Assembly: GCA_016177705.1 (NCBI GenBank)
Contig: JACOUT010000014.1
Coordinates: forward strand, 434,001 to 498,000
Source: Deltaproteobacteria bacterium
Lineage (GTDB): Bacteria > Myxococcota > UBA727 > VGSZ01
Direction of reading: 5' to 3'
DNA: 64,000 nucleotides
Shown: one piece after another, positions 10,448 through 18,565 of the stretch
Position numbering within the stretch: the stretch's first letter is position 1
Layout: the number at the start of each line of letters is the position of its first letter
The notes under the pieces: generated by a model
What the model saw: only the letters and a program-made list of their open reading frames with translations
What the model was told of the DNA's origin: nothing
Databases searched by the model: none
Made by a program: the position numbers and the translations under genes

Positions 10448-10870
10448 CTATTGTGCTTGTGCGGCGATCAGCACGCGCGCGATGCCCACCGACTTCACCC
10501 GGTCCATCACCTCGACGACGCGGCCGTGCGGCACCGCGGCGTCCGCTTGCACGATTACCCAGCCGGTCGGGTTGTCCTTGCGCCACTCCTCGAGCAGCGC
10601 CGGTAGCGCATCGGCGGCGACCGCGGCGCCGCGCACCACGATCAAGCCGTCGGTGGTCATGGCCACCACCACGTCCCGCTCGCGGACCTGTTGGTCGGCG
10701 CTGGCCGCCGCCGGCAAGTCGACCACCAGGCCGGCGCTGGTGGCGCCGGTGGTGAAGCTGGTGGAGAGGATGAAGAACACCAGCAGGTTGAAGATGATGT
10801 CGACGAAGCTCGTGACGTTGAGCTCCACCTGCAGGCGCCGGCTGCGCCGAGTGCCACCGCTGAAGTCCAC
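10448..10870 (-). CDS. ExbD/TolR-type biopolymer transport protein
   Basis: The 140-residue protein has a basic N-terminus, then a single transmembrane helix at about 20-40 (LNVTSFVDIIFNLLVFFILS) carrying the conserved Asp24. A periplasmic domain follows (DLPAA, VVVAMTTDGLIVVRG, WVIVQADAAVPHGRVVEVMD). ExbD works with ExbB to use the proton gradient for outer-membrane transport or motility. No exbB is next to it, so its partner must be elsewhere in the genome. It is 77 bases upstream of the porin gene on the same strand and could be co-transcribed with it. Confidence 0.92.
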   Translation of the reverse strand: MDFSGGTRRSRRLQVELNVTSFVDIIFNLLVFFILSTSFTTGATSAGLVVDLPAAASADQQVRERDVVVAMTTDGLIVVRGAAVAADALPALLEEWRKDNPTGWVIVQADAAVPHGRVVEVMDRVKSVGIARVLIAAQAQ

Positions 10871-10984
10871 CGCGCGACGCTAGCGCATTCGCACACGTGA
10901 TCCACGCTCCCACCTCGTGCCCGCGCGTCTCACGGTGGTCGGTTCCTGTCAGGGGCCATTCCCCCGTTGGTAGGATGGCGAGCG

Positions 10985-13231
10985 ATGGTGCGATCACGCT
11001 CTGGGAAGGATCCCCCGGAGCTCTTGGCGTCCGACGACTACGGCGACCCGACGGCCGCCGTGGACGGGCTTTTCGTCGACGCCGCCACCGAAGCGGTCGA
11101 CGAGCCCGAGGATTCGGCGGCCGCGCCCTCCGCGCTGCGGCCGTCGTCGGAGCCGCTACCCGAGAAGGAGCGCGGGTTCGGCCGCTACACCTTGCTGCGC
11201 CGCCTCGCCTACGGCGGCATGGGCGAGGTGTTCCTGGCGCGCCAGGGCGGCGCCGGGTCGCTCGCGGGCGTGGCCAAGCTCGTCGTCGTCAAGCGCATCC
11301 TCGGCCACATGCGGCGGGACGACAAACACCGGCGCATGTTCCTCGACGAGGCGCGGCTGCAGGCGCTGCTCAACAACCCGCACGTCGTCCAGATCTACGA
11401 CATGGGCGAGGAGGACGGGCACGTCTACCTCGCCATGGAGCACGTGCTCGGTCCGTCGTGGCGCATGATCGTCGACCGCATGCGGCGCCTGCGCACCTGG
11501 GTGCCGCTGGCCCACGTGTGCTCGATGGTGTCGCAGGCGGCGCGCGGCCTGTCCTACGCGCACAACCTGGTCGACGTCAGCGGCTCGCCGCTGCGCATCG
11601 TTCACCGCGACATCAACCCGCACAACGTGCTCGTCAGCTACGACGCCGAGGTCAAGATCATCGACTTCGGCATCGCCAAGAGCGAGCTGCAGGAGGGCAA
11701 CACCGAGACCGGCACCATCAAGGGCAAGTTCAACTACATGTCGCCCGAGCAGAGCGCCGCGCACAAGCTCGACAACCGCTCCGACATCTTCACGCTCGGC
11801 ATCTGCCTGCAAGAGCTGCTCACCAACGAGAACCCGTTCCGACGACCGAACGTGGTGCTGTCGCTCGAGGCCATCCAGAAGGAGGCGCCGGTGCGCATCG
11901 CGCGCCGGCGCCCCGAGGCGGGACTGCTGCAGCCCATCGTCGACCGCTGCCTCGCCAAGGACGTGAACGACCGCTACGCCGACGCCATCTTCCTGTCCGA
12001 CGAGCTCGACGAGCTGCTCGCCTCCGGCGCGGTGCCGGCGCCGCCCGAGCCCTTGTCGTCGTGGCTGCGGCGTCTGTTCTCGGAGGAGATCGCCGAGCAC
12101 CTGCACATCCTCGAAGCCACCGGCTCGGGCGGCGCCATGGTGCGGCGCGACGACGCCGGCTCGGCACGATCGCGCGCGGCGCCGCGCGCGGTCTCGGGCG
12201 TCCGGGCGCCCGCCAACATCGCCGACCTCGACACCAAGGTCTCGGACTCGCCGCTGCTCGACGACCCGTCGTTCGACGTCGACGCGGTCTCGGGCGAGGA
12301 CACGGCGCTGCCACTGGACGACGACAGCATCGGCTCGCAAGAGAGCACCGCTGCCACGCCGCTCGGCATGGCGCTGTCGAGCCTGTCATCGTCGGCACCG
12401 CGCGCCGCCTTCGACCCGTTCGCCGAGGCCGCCAACACTGAGGTGCCGTTCAGCTCGGTCTCCGACGAAGCATCGGTGCCGCCGCCTGCGCCGACGGCCC
12501 TGCGCGCGCACGAGCTGACCGCGCTCGAAGAGGCGCCGGCGGGCGGTGGCCGCACGCTGCTGATCGCGGCCGGCGCCGTGCTGGTGGTCGGTGCCGTGGT
12601 CGCGGGCGGTCTGTACGCCGCCGGCGTCTTTGGCGGCGGCGCACCCGCCGCAGTTGCCATCGTCGAGCCTGCGCCACCCGCGCCACCGTCGCCGGTCGAT
12701 CCGGCCGCGGTCGATCCGCCGCCGACGCCGGACCCGGCCAAAGCGCCCGATCGCGCACCGACGCCCGCGAGCGACCTGCCGGCCGCCGCGGTGCCCGGGG
12801 CGGCGACGCCAGGCGTCGGTGATCCCGAGCCGCAAAGGACGCCAGTGCACGAGCGCTCGCCGCGACGAAAGAAGAACGAGGAGCGCGCCACGGCGTCCGC
12901 CCCGTTGCTCGGCTCGGTGGCGATCAGCGCCGAGGGCTTCGCGGTCAAGGGCCGCCGCAAGGTCGTGCAGGGTGAGAGCTCGGTGCTCGCCATCTCGGGA
13001 GGTCCCTTCGAGCTGCGCCTGAGCGTCAAGGCATCGACGTCCGACGCGGCCGTGCTGGTGGTCGAGAGTGAGCCATGGGCCCTGGTGCAGGTCGACTCCA
13101 TGGGGCGCGGTCGCACACCGCTCGGCGGCATCGCGTTGCCCGGCGGCAAGCGCGTCACGCTCACGCTCAAGTCGCCCAAGGTGCCGCAGGCGATGACCGT
13201 CTCCGTGACGTGGACTCCCGCCGGGGGCTGA
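10985..13231 (+). CDS. Membrane-anchored Ser/Thr protein kinase with PEGA-like tail
   Basis: The 748-residue protein starts at ATG 10985; an upstream TTG at 10967 is less likely. After a 65-residue acidic leader, the kinase domain has glycine loop LAYGGMGEV (75-83), Lys103, catalytic loop HRDINPHN (207-214), DFG (227-229) and SPEQ in place of APE (253-256). A transmembrane helix lies at about 524-546, then a Pro/Ala-rich stalk. The last 60 residues (about 690-745) resemble a PEGA domain (VVESEPWALVQVDSMGRGRT). The MoxR gene starts 16 bases after its stop and is probably in the same operon, hinting at a shared stress or assembly role. Confidence 0.93.
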   Translation: MVRSRSGKDPPELLASDDYGDPTAAVDGLFVDAATEAVDEPEDSAAAPSALRPSSEPLPEKERGFGRYTLLRRLAYGGMGEVFLARQGGAGSLAGVAKLVVVKRILGHMRRDDKHRRMFLDEARLQALLNNPHVVQIYDMGEEDGHVYLAMEHVLGPSWRMIVDRMRRLRTWVPLAHVCSMVSQAARGLSYAHNLVDVSGSPLRIVHRDINPHNVLVSYDAEVKIIDFGIAKSELQEGNTETGTIKGKFNYMSPEQSAAHKLDNRSDIFTLGICLQELLTNENPFRRPNVVLSLEAIQKEAPVRIARRRPEAGLLQPIVDRCLAKDVNDRYADAIFLSDELDELLASGAVPAPPEPLSSWLRRLFSEEIAEHLHILEATGSGGAMVRRDDAGSARSRAAPRAVSGVRAPANIADLDTKVSDSPLLDDPSFDVDAVSGEDTALPLDDDSIGSQESTAATPLGMALSSLSSSAPRAAFDPFAEAANTEVPFSSVSDEASVPPPAPTALRAHELTALEEAPAGGGRTLLIAAGAVLVVGAVVAGGLYAAGVFGGGAPAAVAIVEPAPPAPPSPVDPAAVDPPPTPDPAKAPDRAPTPASDLPAAAVPGAATPGVGDPEPQRTPVHERSPRRKKNEERATASAPLLGSVAISAEGFAVKGRRKVVQGESSVLAISGGPFELRLSVKASTSDAAVLVVESEPWALVQVDSMGRGRTPLGGIALPGGKRVTLTLKSPKVPQAMTVSVTWTPAGG

Positions 13232-13247
13232 GTTACATCAGGCGGCG

Positions 13248-14510
13248 ATGTCGCACCCGTTGAAGCCGCGCTTCGATGCGATCCGCCGTGAGCTGGAGCA
13301 ACGCTTCCTCGCCAAGGAGGAGATCATCCGGCTGATGATGATCTCGACCATCGCCGGCGAGCACATGGTGCTGATCGGCCCGCCCGGCACCGCCAAGTCC
13401 GCGCTCATCCGAGCGTTCGCGCGCCTGATCGACGCGCGCTACTTCGAGTACCTGCTGACGCGCTTCTCGGAGCCGAACGAGCTGTTCGGCCCGGTCGACA
13501 TCCAGAGCTTCCGCGCCGGCTCCTACCGACGCGTGCTCACCAACATGCTGCCCGAGGCGGAGATCGTCTTCCTCGACGAGGCCTTCAAGGCCAACAGCGC
13601 CATCCTCAACTCGTTGCTCACGCTGTTGAACGAGCGCCGCTTCAACAACGGCGCGCAGCTCGTCAAGGTGCCGCTGATCTCGTTGTTCGCGGCGTCGAAC
13701 GAGGTACCGTCCTCCGACAACCTCGACGCCATCTTCGATCGGTTCCTGCTGCGCGTGCACAGCGACAACCTCGACAGCTACCACTTCCACGAGCTGATGA
13801 CGAAAGGCCTGGCGCTCGAGCGCCTGGCCGCCAAGGAAGACGAGCGGCCGATCGCGCCGCAGTTGCCCAAGCTGCCCGAGATCTCCAACGAGTACGCGCG
13901 CCCGAACGTGCCGGCGCCGCCGCCGCTGGCTCCGAAATCGCCTGGGCTGCTCGCCGCCGCCGACCTGCACGGCTGCCGGCGCGCGCTGCTCGAGCGCGTG
14001 GAGCTGCCCGAGGACTTCCTGGCCACCTACAAGGGCCTGTGCTTCCAGCTTCGCGGCGAGGGCATCTCGCTGTCGGATCGCCGCATCGTGCGCCTGCTCA
14101 AGCTGTTCGCTGCCAGCGCCTTCCTCGACGGGCGCACTCGCGTGCACGAGGGCGACCTGTTCATCCTGCGCCACACCTGGAACAACCTCGACCAGCGCGA
14201 GATCCTCGACGCGGTGGTGGAGCCGGTGGTCGCGCAGTACTACGCCGAGCACCCCGACGACCGGCCGCACGCGGTGGCCGCCGACATCGATCGCCTCGTC
14301 ACCGAGCTGAACCTGGTGCACAAGACGCTCACGCAGGGCGCCGAGCTGTCCGATATCCAGCTGTTCACGCAGCTTCGGAACCTCAACGATCTCCGCTCGG
14401 CCTTCTCGTCCCACGGCGGCGACACGGCGCAGCGCATGGTCAAGCAGATCGACCTGTTGCTCGAGCAGATCTTCGAGGGCGGGCGCTTCGCGGGCGCGGC
14501 GCGCGCATAG
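13248..14510 (+). CDS. MoxR/RavA-type AAA+ ATPase
   Basis: The 420-residue protein has Walker A GPPGTAKS (44-51), Walker B EIVFLDE (105-111), sensor 1 AASNE (148-152) and an FDR arginine-finger motif (163-165). The long insert and helical C-terminus match the RavA subgroup. MoxR ATPases act as chaperones that mature enzyme complexes or membrane proteins, usually with a von Willebrand A domain partner. No VWA gene is nearby. It follows the kinase gene closely. A 121-base palindrome starts 18 bases after its stop. Confidence 0.9.
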   Translation: MSHPLKPRFDAIRRELEQRFLAKEEIIRLMMISTIAGEHMVLIGPPGTAKSALIRAFARLIDARYFEYLLTRFSEPNELFGPVDIQSFRAGSYRRVLTNMLPEAEIVFLDEAFKANSAILNSLLTLLNERRFNNGAQLVKVPLISLFAASNEVPSSDNLDAIFDRFLLRVHSDNLDSYHFHELMTKGLALERLAAKEDERPIAPQLPKLPEISNEYARPNVPAPPPLAPKSPGLLAAADLHGCRRALLERVELPEDFLATYKGLCFQLRGEGISLSDRRIVRLLKLFAASAFLDGRTRVHEGDLFILRHTWNNLDQREILDAVVEPVVAQYYAEHPDDRPHAVAADIDRLVTELNLVHKTLTQGAELSDIQLFTQLRNLNDLRSAFSSHGGDTAQRMVKQIDLLLEQIFEGGRFAGAARA

Positions 14511-14528
14511 CCTCGAGCCTTCTTTCGA

Positions 14529-14649
14529 GGCCACGCTGCTGAAGAGGCAGCTGCAAGGCGGCGAGGAGCGAGCGAGCAAGCGTACCCGTGTACGTGTCGC
14601 GAGCGAGCGACGAAGCCAACGCCGCAGCTGCCTCTTCAGCAGCGTGGCC
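14529..14649. repeat. 121-base imperfect palindrome with perfect 26-base arms
   Basis: Positions 14529-14554 (GGCCACGCTGCTGAAGAGGC and on) are the exact reverse complement of 14624-14649. The interior has two direct copies of GCGAGCGAGC and a small central palindrome, CGTAC-CCGT-GTACG, at about 14581-14594. It sits between the MoxR stop and the terminator of the convergent lipoprotein gene. It has no T-run in either direction, so it is not a standard terminator. It looks like a REP- or MITE-like intergenic element; whether it recurs in the genome is unknown. Confidence 0.85.
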
Positions 14650-14650
14650 C

Positions 14651-14685
14651 AAAAAGAACACCGCCCAGGGGAATCCTGGGCGGTG
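14651..14685 (-). terminator. Rho-independent terminator of the lipoprotein gene at 14710
   Basis: A perfect 11-base stem (CACCGCCCAGG at 659-669 of this kilobase block, pairing with 675-685) has a five-base loop. On the minus strand it is followed by TTCTTTTT (complement of 14651-14658). This is the arrangement expected just downstream of the minus-strand gene that stops at 14710. Confidence 0.85.
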
Positions 14686-14709
14686 CAAACTCACCTAAAC
14701 ATATACAAA

Positions 14710-15333
14710 TCAGATGGACGTGTTGTTGCCGTCGGTGAGCACGTCCTCTGAGTCGCCGCAAGCCTCAGCAGCCGCGGTAACATTGTCGATGGCCGAGGCC
14801 AGCGCCTCTTCGTCGATCTGTCCCGGCACTTCAGTGCAGACGCCGCACACGCACTCCGTGGTCGGCTCGCCGGGGACGAGCGAAGCACTCACTGCCTGAG
14901 CCGCGTTGGCCGCGCACATCGCCGCCGCCACCGCATCGTTGATGTCGTCGTCAGTCACACCCGAGCCGGTCGCGGGCGCCGACGTGTCGGTGCCACAGCC
15001 GTTGCTGTTGCTCTCTTCGAGCACCGCCACTACTTCGCCGGCGCGCTGCTCCACCATCGCCGCCACCTCGGACGCCTGGGTGGCGGCGAGGGCGGCGGCG
15101 GCCTGATCGCGGGACAGGCCCGCGTCGGCAGCGGTGAACGAGACCTCGGCGGCCTCGCCCATCGCCAGCGCGATCTCCTCGATCATGGCCATGCGCACCT
15201 GCTCCGCGGCGCTCAGCTCCTCGCGATCGTCCCCGGCCGGCGCCACGCCGTCCTGGCCGGTGAGCGGCTCGCCGGGCGCGCCGAAGCAGGCGGTCAGGGC
15301 GAGGGCGGCGAGGGGAGCGGCGAGGATGCGCAT
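14710..15333 (-). CDS. Lipoprotein of unknown function, Ala-rich helical with C-terminal Cys cluster
   Basis: The 207-residue protein has a clear lipoprotein signal (MRILAAPLAALALTAC, lipobox LTAC). The mature part is Ala/Glu-rich and helical (residues 40-105). A C-terminal part follows with Cys residues in ECVCGVC and near NGCGTDTS, and it ends DGNNTSI. I do not recognise the family. It has its own strong terminator (14651-14685). Upstream are GC-rich repeats and then the divergent pilP. Codon usage is slightly less GC-biased at the 3' end than in its neighbours. Confidence 0.7.
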   Translation of the reverse strand: MRILAAPLAALALTACFGAPGEPLTGQDGVAPAGDDREELSAAEQVRMAMIEEIALAMGEAAEVSFTAADAGLSRDQAAAALAATQASEVAAMVEQRAGEVVAVLEESNSNGCGTDTSAPATGSGVTDDDINDAVAAAMCAANAAQAVSASLVPGEPTTECVCGVCTEVPGQIDEEALASAIDNVTAAAEACGDSEDVLTDGNNTSI

Positions 15334-15417
15334 CAGGCCTCCGGGTCAGGTGAGCCGTTCTTTTCATGCTCCGTGCCCGCCGGCCGAGCGCGTCCGAACG
15401 CGGTGGAGGCAGCCCCG

Positions 15418-15446
15418 CCCCCCTGGGGCACGAGGCCCCAGGGGGG
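15418..15446. other. GC-rich 12-base hairpin in the pilP upstream region
   Basis: CCCCCCTGGGGC (15418-15429) pairs perfectly with GCCCCAGGGGGG (15435-15446) around a five-base loop. There is no T-run. It lies between the divergent lipoprotein and pilP genes, immediately before a set of 36-base-spaced repeats. Its function is not evident. Confidence 0.5.
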
Positions 15447-15456
15447 GAGGACTCCC

Positions 15457-15546
15457 CCAGGGCTCGCGCGCGCGGAGCGTATCGACGGCGCGCCAGGGCC
15501 CGCGCGCGCGGACCTCGGTGAAGAGGAGCCAGGGCCCGCGCGCGGG
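15457..15546. repeat. Three CCAGGGCYCGCGCGCG copies spaced exactly 36 bases apart
   Basis: The core begins at 15457, 15493 and 15529. The intervening 17-20 bases are not conserved. Each core is partly self-complementary (GGGCCCGCGCGCGGG). Three copies with unlike spacers and no associated cas genes do not make a CRISPR. They may be protein-binding sites or simple GC-rich repeats. Confidence 0.55.
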
Positions 15547-15578
15547 TCCATGAAGCCCGATCCATGTGTTACGCATGA

Positions 15579-15608
15579 TTGATAGGTCTTTGATGTGTCT
15601 GTTATGGT
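15579..15608 (+). promoter_or_regulatory. pilP: Candidate housekeeping promoter for pilP
   Basis: An AT-rich island stands out in the GC-rich surroundings. TTGATA at 15579-15584 and TATGGT at 15603-15608 are separated by 18 bases and lie 16 bases before the pilP start. This matches a sigma-70-type arrangement with an imperfect -10 box. The ribosome binding site TTGGAGG follows at 15614-15620. Confidence 0.45.
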
Positions 15609-15624
15609 TTCTTTTGGAGGTCCA

Positions 15625-16041
15625 ATGCGCCACGCTCTCCTGGTCGCCGCCCTGACGCTTGCTGCTCTTGCCGCTGCCGCCGACCCCGGCCGCGATCCTT
15701 TCGAGGCCTACGAGCAGCCGACGATCGCGCCCGGCAGCGCCCCGCTCCAGCGCTTCACGCTGGAAGAGCTCCGCCTGCGCGGCGTGGTGAGCGCGATCGC
15801 GGCGCCGCGCGCCCTGCTCGAGAGCCCCGACGGGGCGCACCACACCGCCCGCGTGGGCGACCTGATCGGCACCAACTGGGGCCGCATCGCCGCGATCAGG
15901 GGTGACGCGATCGCGGTGGTGGAGCGCTACCGCGACGCCATCGGCGGCGTTCACGAGCGCCGGGTCGAGCTGGCGCTGCCCGCGCGAGCAGCCACGCCAG
16001 CGCGAACACCAGGCCCTGGCCCACGGGCACACGGCCGCTGA
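15625..16041 (+). CDS. pilP: Type IV pilus assembly protein PilP
   Basis: The protein has 138 residues from ATG 15625, with TTGGAGG five bases upstream. A signal peptide (MRHALLVAALTLAALAAAA) is followed by the PilP core: RDPFEAY at the N-terminus, APLQRFTLEELRLRGVVS, ALLESPDG, GTNWGRIAAI and VVERYRDAIGG. PilP is a periplasmic protein that links the PilMNO inner-membrane complex to the PilQ secretin. No Cys follows the leader, so it is not a lipoprotein as in many other groups. No pilM, N, O or Q gene is near it. The last ~20 residues are atypical Pro/Arg-rich sequence, because the frame runs through the end of the convergent gene. Confidence 0.88.
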   Translation: MRHALLVAALTLAALAAAADPGRDPFEAYEQPTIAPGSAPLQRFTLEELRLRGVVSAIAAPRALLESPDGAHHTARVGDLIGTNWGRIAAIRGDAIAVVERYRDAIGGVHERRVELALPARAATPARTPGPGPRAHGR

Positions 16042-17491
16042 CGCTGCACGAGCAGCCGTCGGGCGGCGCGGGCGCGAGCCAGAGGTAGCTCGTGATGGTG
16101 CGCGGCACCAGCTCGCCGCCATCGTCGACCTGCACCTCGGCGCGCACGCGATCGGCGCCGCCGTCGACGGGCGTCAGCGTCAGCTCGAAGACGTGCGGAT
16201 CCTCGGTGACCTCGACGGGCAGGTCGAGGCCGAGCCCGCCGCGCACGAAGCGAAACCACGAGCCGACGCCGCCGCTGACCGTCGCGGTCAGCGTCACCTC
16301 GGCGGCGGTCACGGTGTCGCCGACGCGCGGCGGCGTGGTGTCGAGCACGACCATCGGGTCGCTCGGGCCCTGCATCTTCACCACCGTGCGCGAGTCGAGG
16401 ATGCCCTGGCGAAGCGCCGTCACCGACAGGCCGTCGGCGAACACAAGCGTGGTCGGGTCGCCGATCGGTGAGCCGTTGCCCTGGCCGGCCTGGTGGTCGT
16501 CGGAGCCGCCGATGGCGGCCAGGTGATGGCCCTCGTCGAGGAGCTGCTCCCACAGCGCGATGGCGTCCCACGCGAACAGCCGGCCGGCCTGTCGCCAACC
16601 GCCGGTCTCGATCTCGACACCGTGGATGGCGCCGACCGCTGGGTGGGGGTGGCGCCAGGCGCAGCCGATGCAGGCGTCGCCCAGCTCGAGCGCCGGGTGG
16701 TTGATGGAGACCAAGGCACCTTGCGCGGCGAGGTCGTCGAGCGCGCCCTCGATAGTCCGGCCCTGCCAGCCGATGCGGTGATCGACCCAGCCGGTCGCGC
16801 CAAAGCCGGTGGCATGACCCTGGTAGGTGGTGAACTCGACGCCGGGCACGAAGAGCAGCTCGGGGTGCGCGCCTTGCGCGGCGCCGAGGCGGTCGATCTG
16901 CGAGACGGTGTTGTGGTCGGTGACGACGACGAAGTCGAGGCCGCGCCCGCGCGCGAAGTCGGCGATCTCGGCGAGCGGCGGGCGCGCGTCGCCCGAGTCC
17001 TCGGAGTGGACGTGGAAGTCGCCGGCGTAGAAACGCGCCTCCGACGCAAGCGGCGCCGCCTCGAGGTAGGGCGCGCGGTCGGTGGCCGGCGGCAGCGTCG
17101 CTTCTGTGCGGAAGGTGACCTCGACGTGGTAGCCGGGCGCGCTGCTGTTCACCTTCGCCTTGCCGACGTAGAGCGACCAGGCGCCGGGCGTGATCGGCCC
17201 GGGCAGGTAGCTCCTCGACGACGCCGCGACGCCGACGATCGCGTCCTCCAGGTTGCCGCCGCCGTAGCCGCGGAAGCCCTCGGGTGCCTGCACGCCGAAG
17301 TCGAGGATGTCGCCGTCGTCCAATGGGCGATGCGCGATCTGGATCTCGACCGTGCCGGCCGGCACCTCGAAGGGCACCTCGAAGAACTCGCCGTCGGCAG
17401 GCACCGCGTCCTCGACGACGAGGTCAGCGGCCCCTTGCGCGAGGGCGCCACGTGCAGCGAGCACGACCAGGAGCGGCAAGGCAAATCGCAT
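15896..17491 (-). CDS. Exported PHP-domain phosphoesterase with MYXO-CTERM-like tail
   Basis: The 531-residue protein has a signal peptide (MRFALPLLVVLAARGALA) and a beta-sandwich region at 25-130. A PHP metallo-phosphoesterase domain follows from about 155, with metal ligands HVH (160-162), TDHN (191-194), GVEF (217-220), INHP (263-266) and GSDDH (329-333). A beta domain and GCSCS lead to a hydrophobic run (GLVFALAWLLA) and RERRRWRR, a MYXO-CTERM-type end. PHP domains hydrolyse phosphoesters; an exported form may act on external nucleotides or sugar phosphates. Its last 146 bases overlap pilP on the other strand. Confidence 0.88.
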   Translation of the reverse strand: MRFALPLLVVLAARGALAQGAADLVVEDAVPADGEFFEVPFEVPAGTVEIQIAHRPLDDGDILDFGVQAPEGFRGYGGGNLEDAIVGVAASSRSYLPGPITPGAWSLYVGKAKVNSSAPGYHVEVTFRTEATLPPATDRAPYLEAAPLASEARFYAGDFHVHSEDSGDARPPLAEIADFARGRGLDFVVVTDHNTVSQIDRLGAAQGAHPELLFVPGVEFTTYQGHATGFGATGWVDHRIGWQGRTIEGALDDLAAQGALVSINHPALELGDACIGCAWRHPHPAVGAIHGVEIETGGWRQAGRLFAWDAIALWEQLLDEGHHLAAIGGSDDHQAGQGNGSPIGDPTTLVFADGLSVTALRQGILDSRTVVKMQGPSDPMVVLDTTPPRVGDTVTAAEVTLTATVSGGVGSWFRFVRGGLGLDLPVEVTEDPHVFELTLTPVDGGADRVRAEVQVDDGGELVPRTITSYLWLAPAPPDGCSCSVSGRVPVGQGLVFALAWLLARAAPARPGARERRRWRRGSAPPPRSRHP

Positions 17492-17510
17492 GCAGCTCAG
17501 GCTAACGCGG

Positions 17511-18419
17511 TCAGACGCCGGCGGTATCCTCGGGCCGGAGGAAGCGGGCGAAGCGCTGTTCCGCGGCGCGCGTGAGCGCGCCGAGGTCGCGCGTCAGCCA
17601 GTCGATCAGGTCGTCGGTGACGCCGAGGTACAGGTCGCTGGCGGCGAGCAGCACGCCGGCGTTGACCGCCAGCGTGTGCGCGCGCAAGGACGGCTTGAGT
17701 GGCGCCGCTCGGCCGTCCTCGTCGAGCTGGAACAAGCCGAAGGCGCGCGACGAGAACAAGGTGCGGCCGCGAAAGCGCGCCACCGCGTGGATCTCGAACG
17801 GCGCCTTGGCCACCGCGCGCACGCCGCGCGCGTCGCCGGTGAGGAGCTGCGTGCCCGCCGCAGCGACGATCTGCAACTCGGCGTCGAGCGCGAGCGCGGT
17901 GATGCGCGCGCCGCCCTCGACCGGGATGGGGCGCAGGTCGCCGACGGGGCCGTACAGCAGGTCGCCATGGTCGCTGACCGCCGCCACGGTCTCGCCCGCG
18001 CACGAGAGCACGCGCACCGCGCGTCGTGGCCCGCGCGTCGGCGAGCTGCCGTCGGGCGGGAAGACCCACAGTCGATCCTCAGCGGCGAGCAACGCGCCGC
18101 CCGCATAGGGCGCCAGCGTGCGCGGCGCGGCCAGCTTGTGCTTGCGCCCGTTCACGTGCACCACCTCGCGACCGTCGAGCACCATCAGCGTGCCATCGGC
18201 GCAGACCGCGAGCGCGGGCGCGACGCCGAGCAACTGGTCGACGATCTCGAGCTTGCCGGGCGAGAGCTGCACCACGAACGTCTCGGCGATGTGCTCGGCC
18301 TCCTCGTCGAAGCGCACGCCGAGCGCGCGCAGCTCGGTGAGCGACAACGGCACCGCTGGGCCCCAGCGTACGGCCATGGAGCGCGGACGGGAGCGAGCAG
18401 GTGGCGCCGATGGGGCCAT
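17511..18419 (-). CDS. Beta-propeller-like protein of unknown function
   Basis: The protein has 302 residues from ATG 18419 (GGAG 10 bases upstream); ATG 18377 would give 288. There is no signal peptide. From about residue 60 it shows repeated short strands of the form 'L-x-V-x-D-G-x-x-V' (ALAVCADGTLMVLDG, LAAEDRLWVFPPDG, TVAAVSDHGDLLYG, ALALDAELQIVAA). This suggests a six- or seven-bladed propeller. The last 60 residues are helical. It lies 19 bases upstream of the PHP gene on the same strand, so the two may be co-transcribed. No family was recognised. Confidence 0.6.
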   Translation of the reverse strand: MAPSAPPARSRPRSMAVRWGPAVPLSLTELRALGVRFDEEAEHIAETFVVQLSPGKLEIVDQLLGVAPALAVCADGTLMVLDGREVVHVNGRKHKLAAPRTLAPYAGGALLAAEDRLWVFPPDGSSPTRGPRRAVRVLSCAGETVAAVSDHGDLLYGPVGDLRPIPVEGGARITALALDAELQIVAAAGTQLLTGDARGVRAVAKAPFEIHAVARFRGRTLFSSRAFGLFQLDEDGRAAPLKPSLRAHTLAVNAGVLLAASDLYLGVTDDLIDWLTRDLGALTRAAEQRFARFLRPEDTAGV

Positions 18420-18565
18420 GGTCGAGCAATCTCCGACGACGCCGCAAAAGGAAAGGGGCACGCACGCGACGACGATCACGCACCCTCGAGCTATCGATCT
18501 TGACGGTCGCGCGTGTCAAGAGTGTGGGCGCGCGTGTCGCGCGTCGAGCCAGCGTCCAGACGGCG

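Noticed and set aside
14529..14649. Rho-independent terminator for moxR
   Set aside because: The palindrome is far longer than a terminator and has no T-run on the plus strand. The nearby 14651-14685 hairpin has its T-run on the minus strand.
15457..15546. CRISPR-like array
   Set aside because: There are only three imperfect repeats of about 18 bases with 18-base intervals and no cas genes; repeat cores are simple GC runs.
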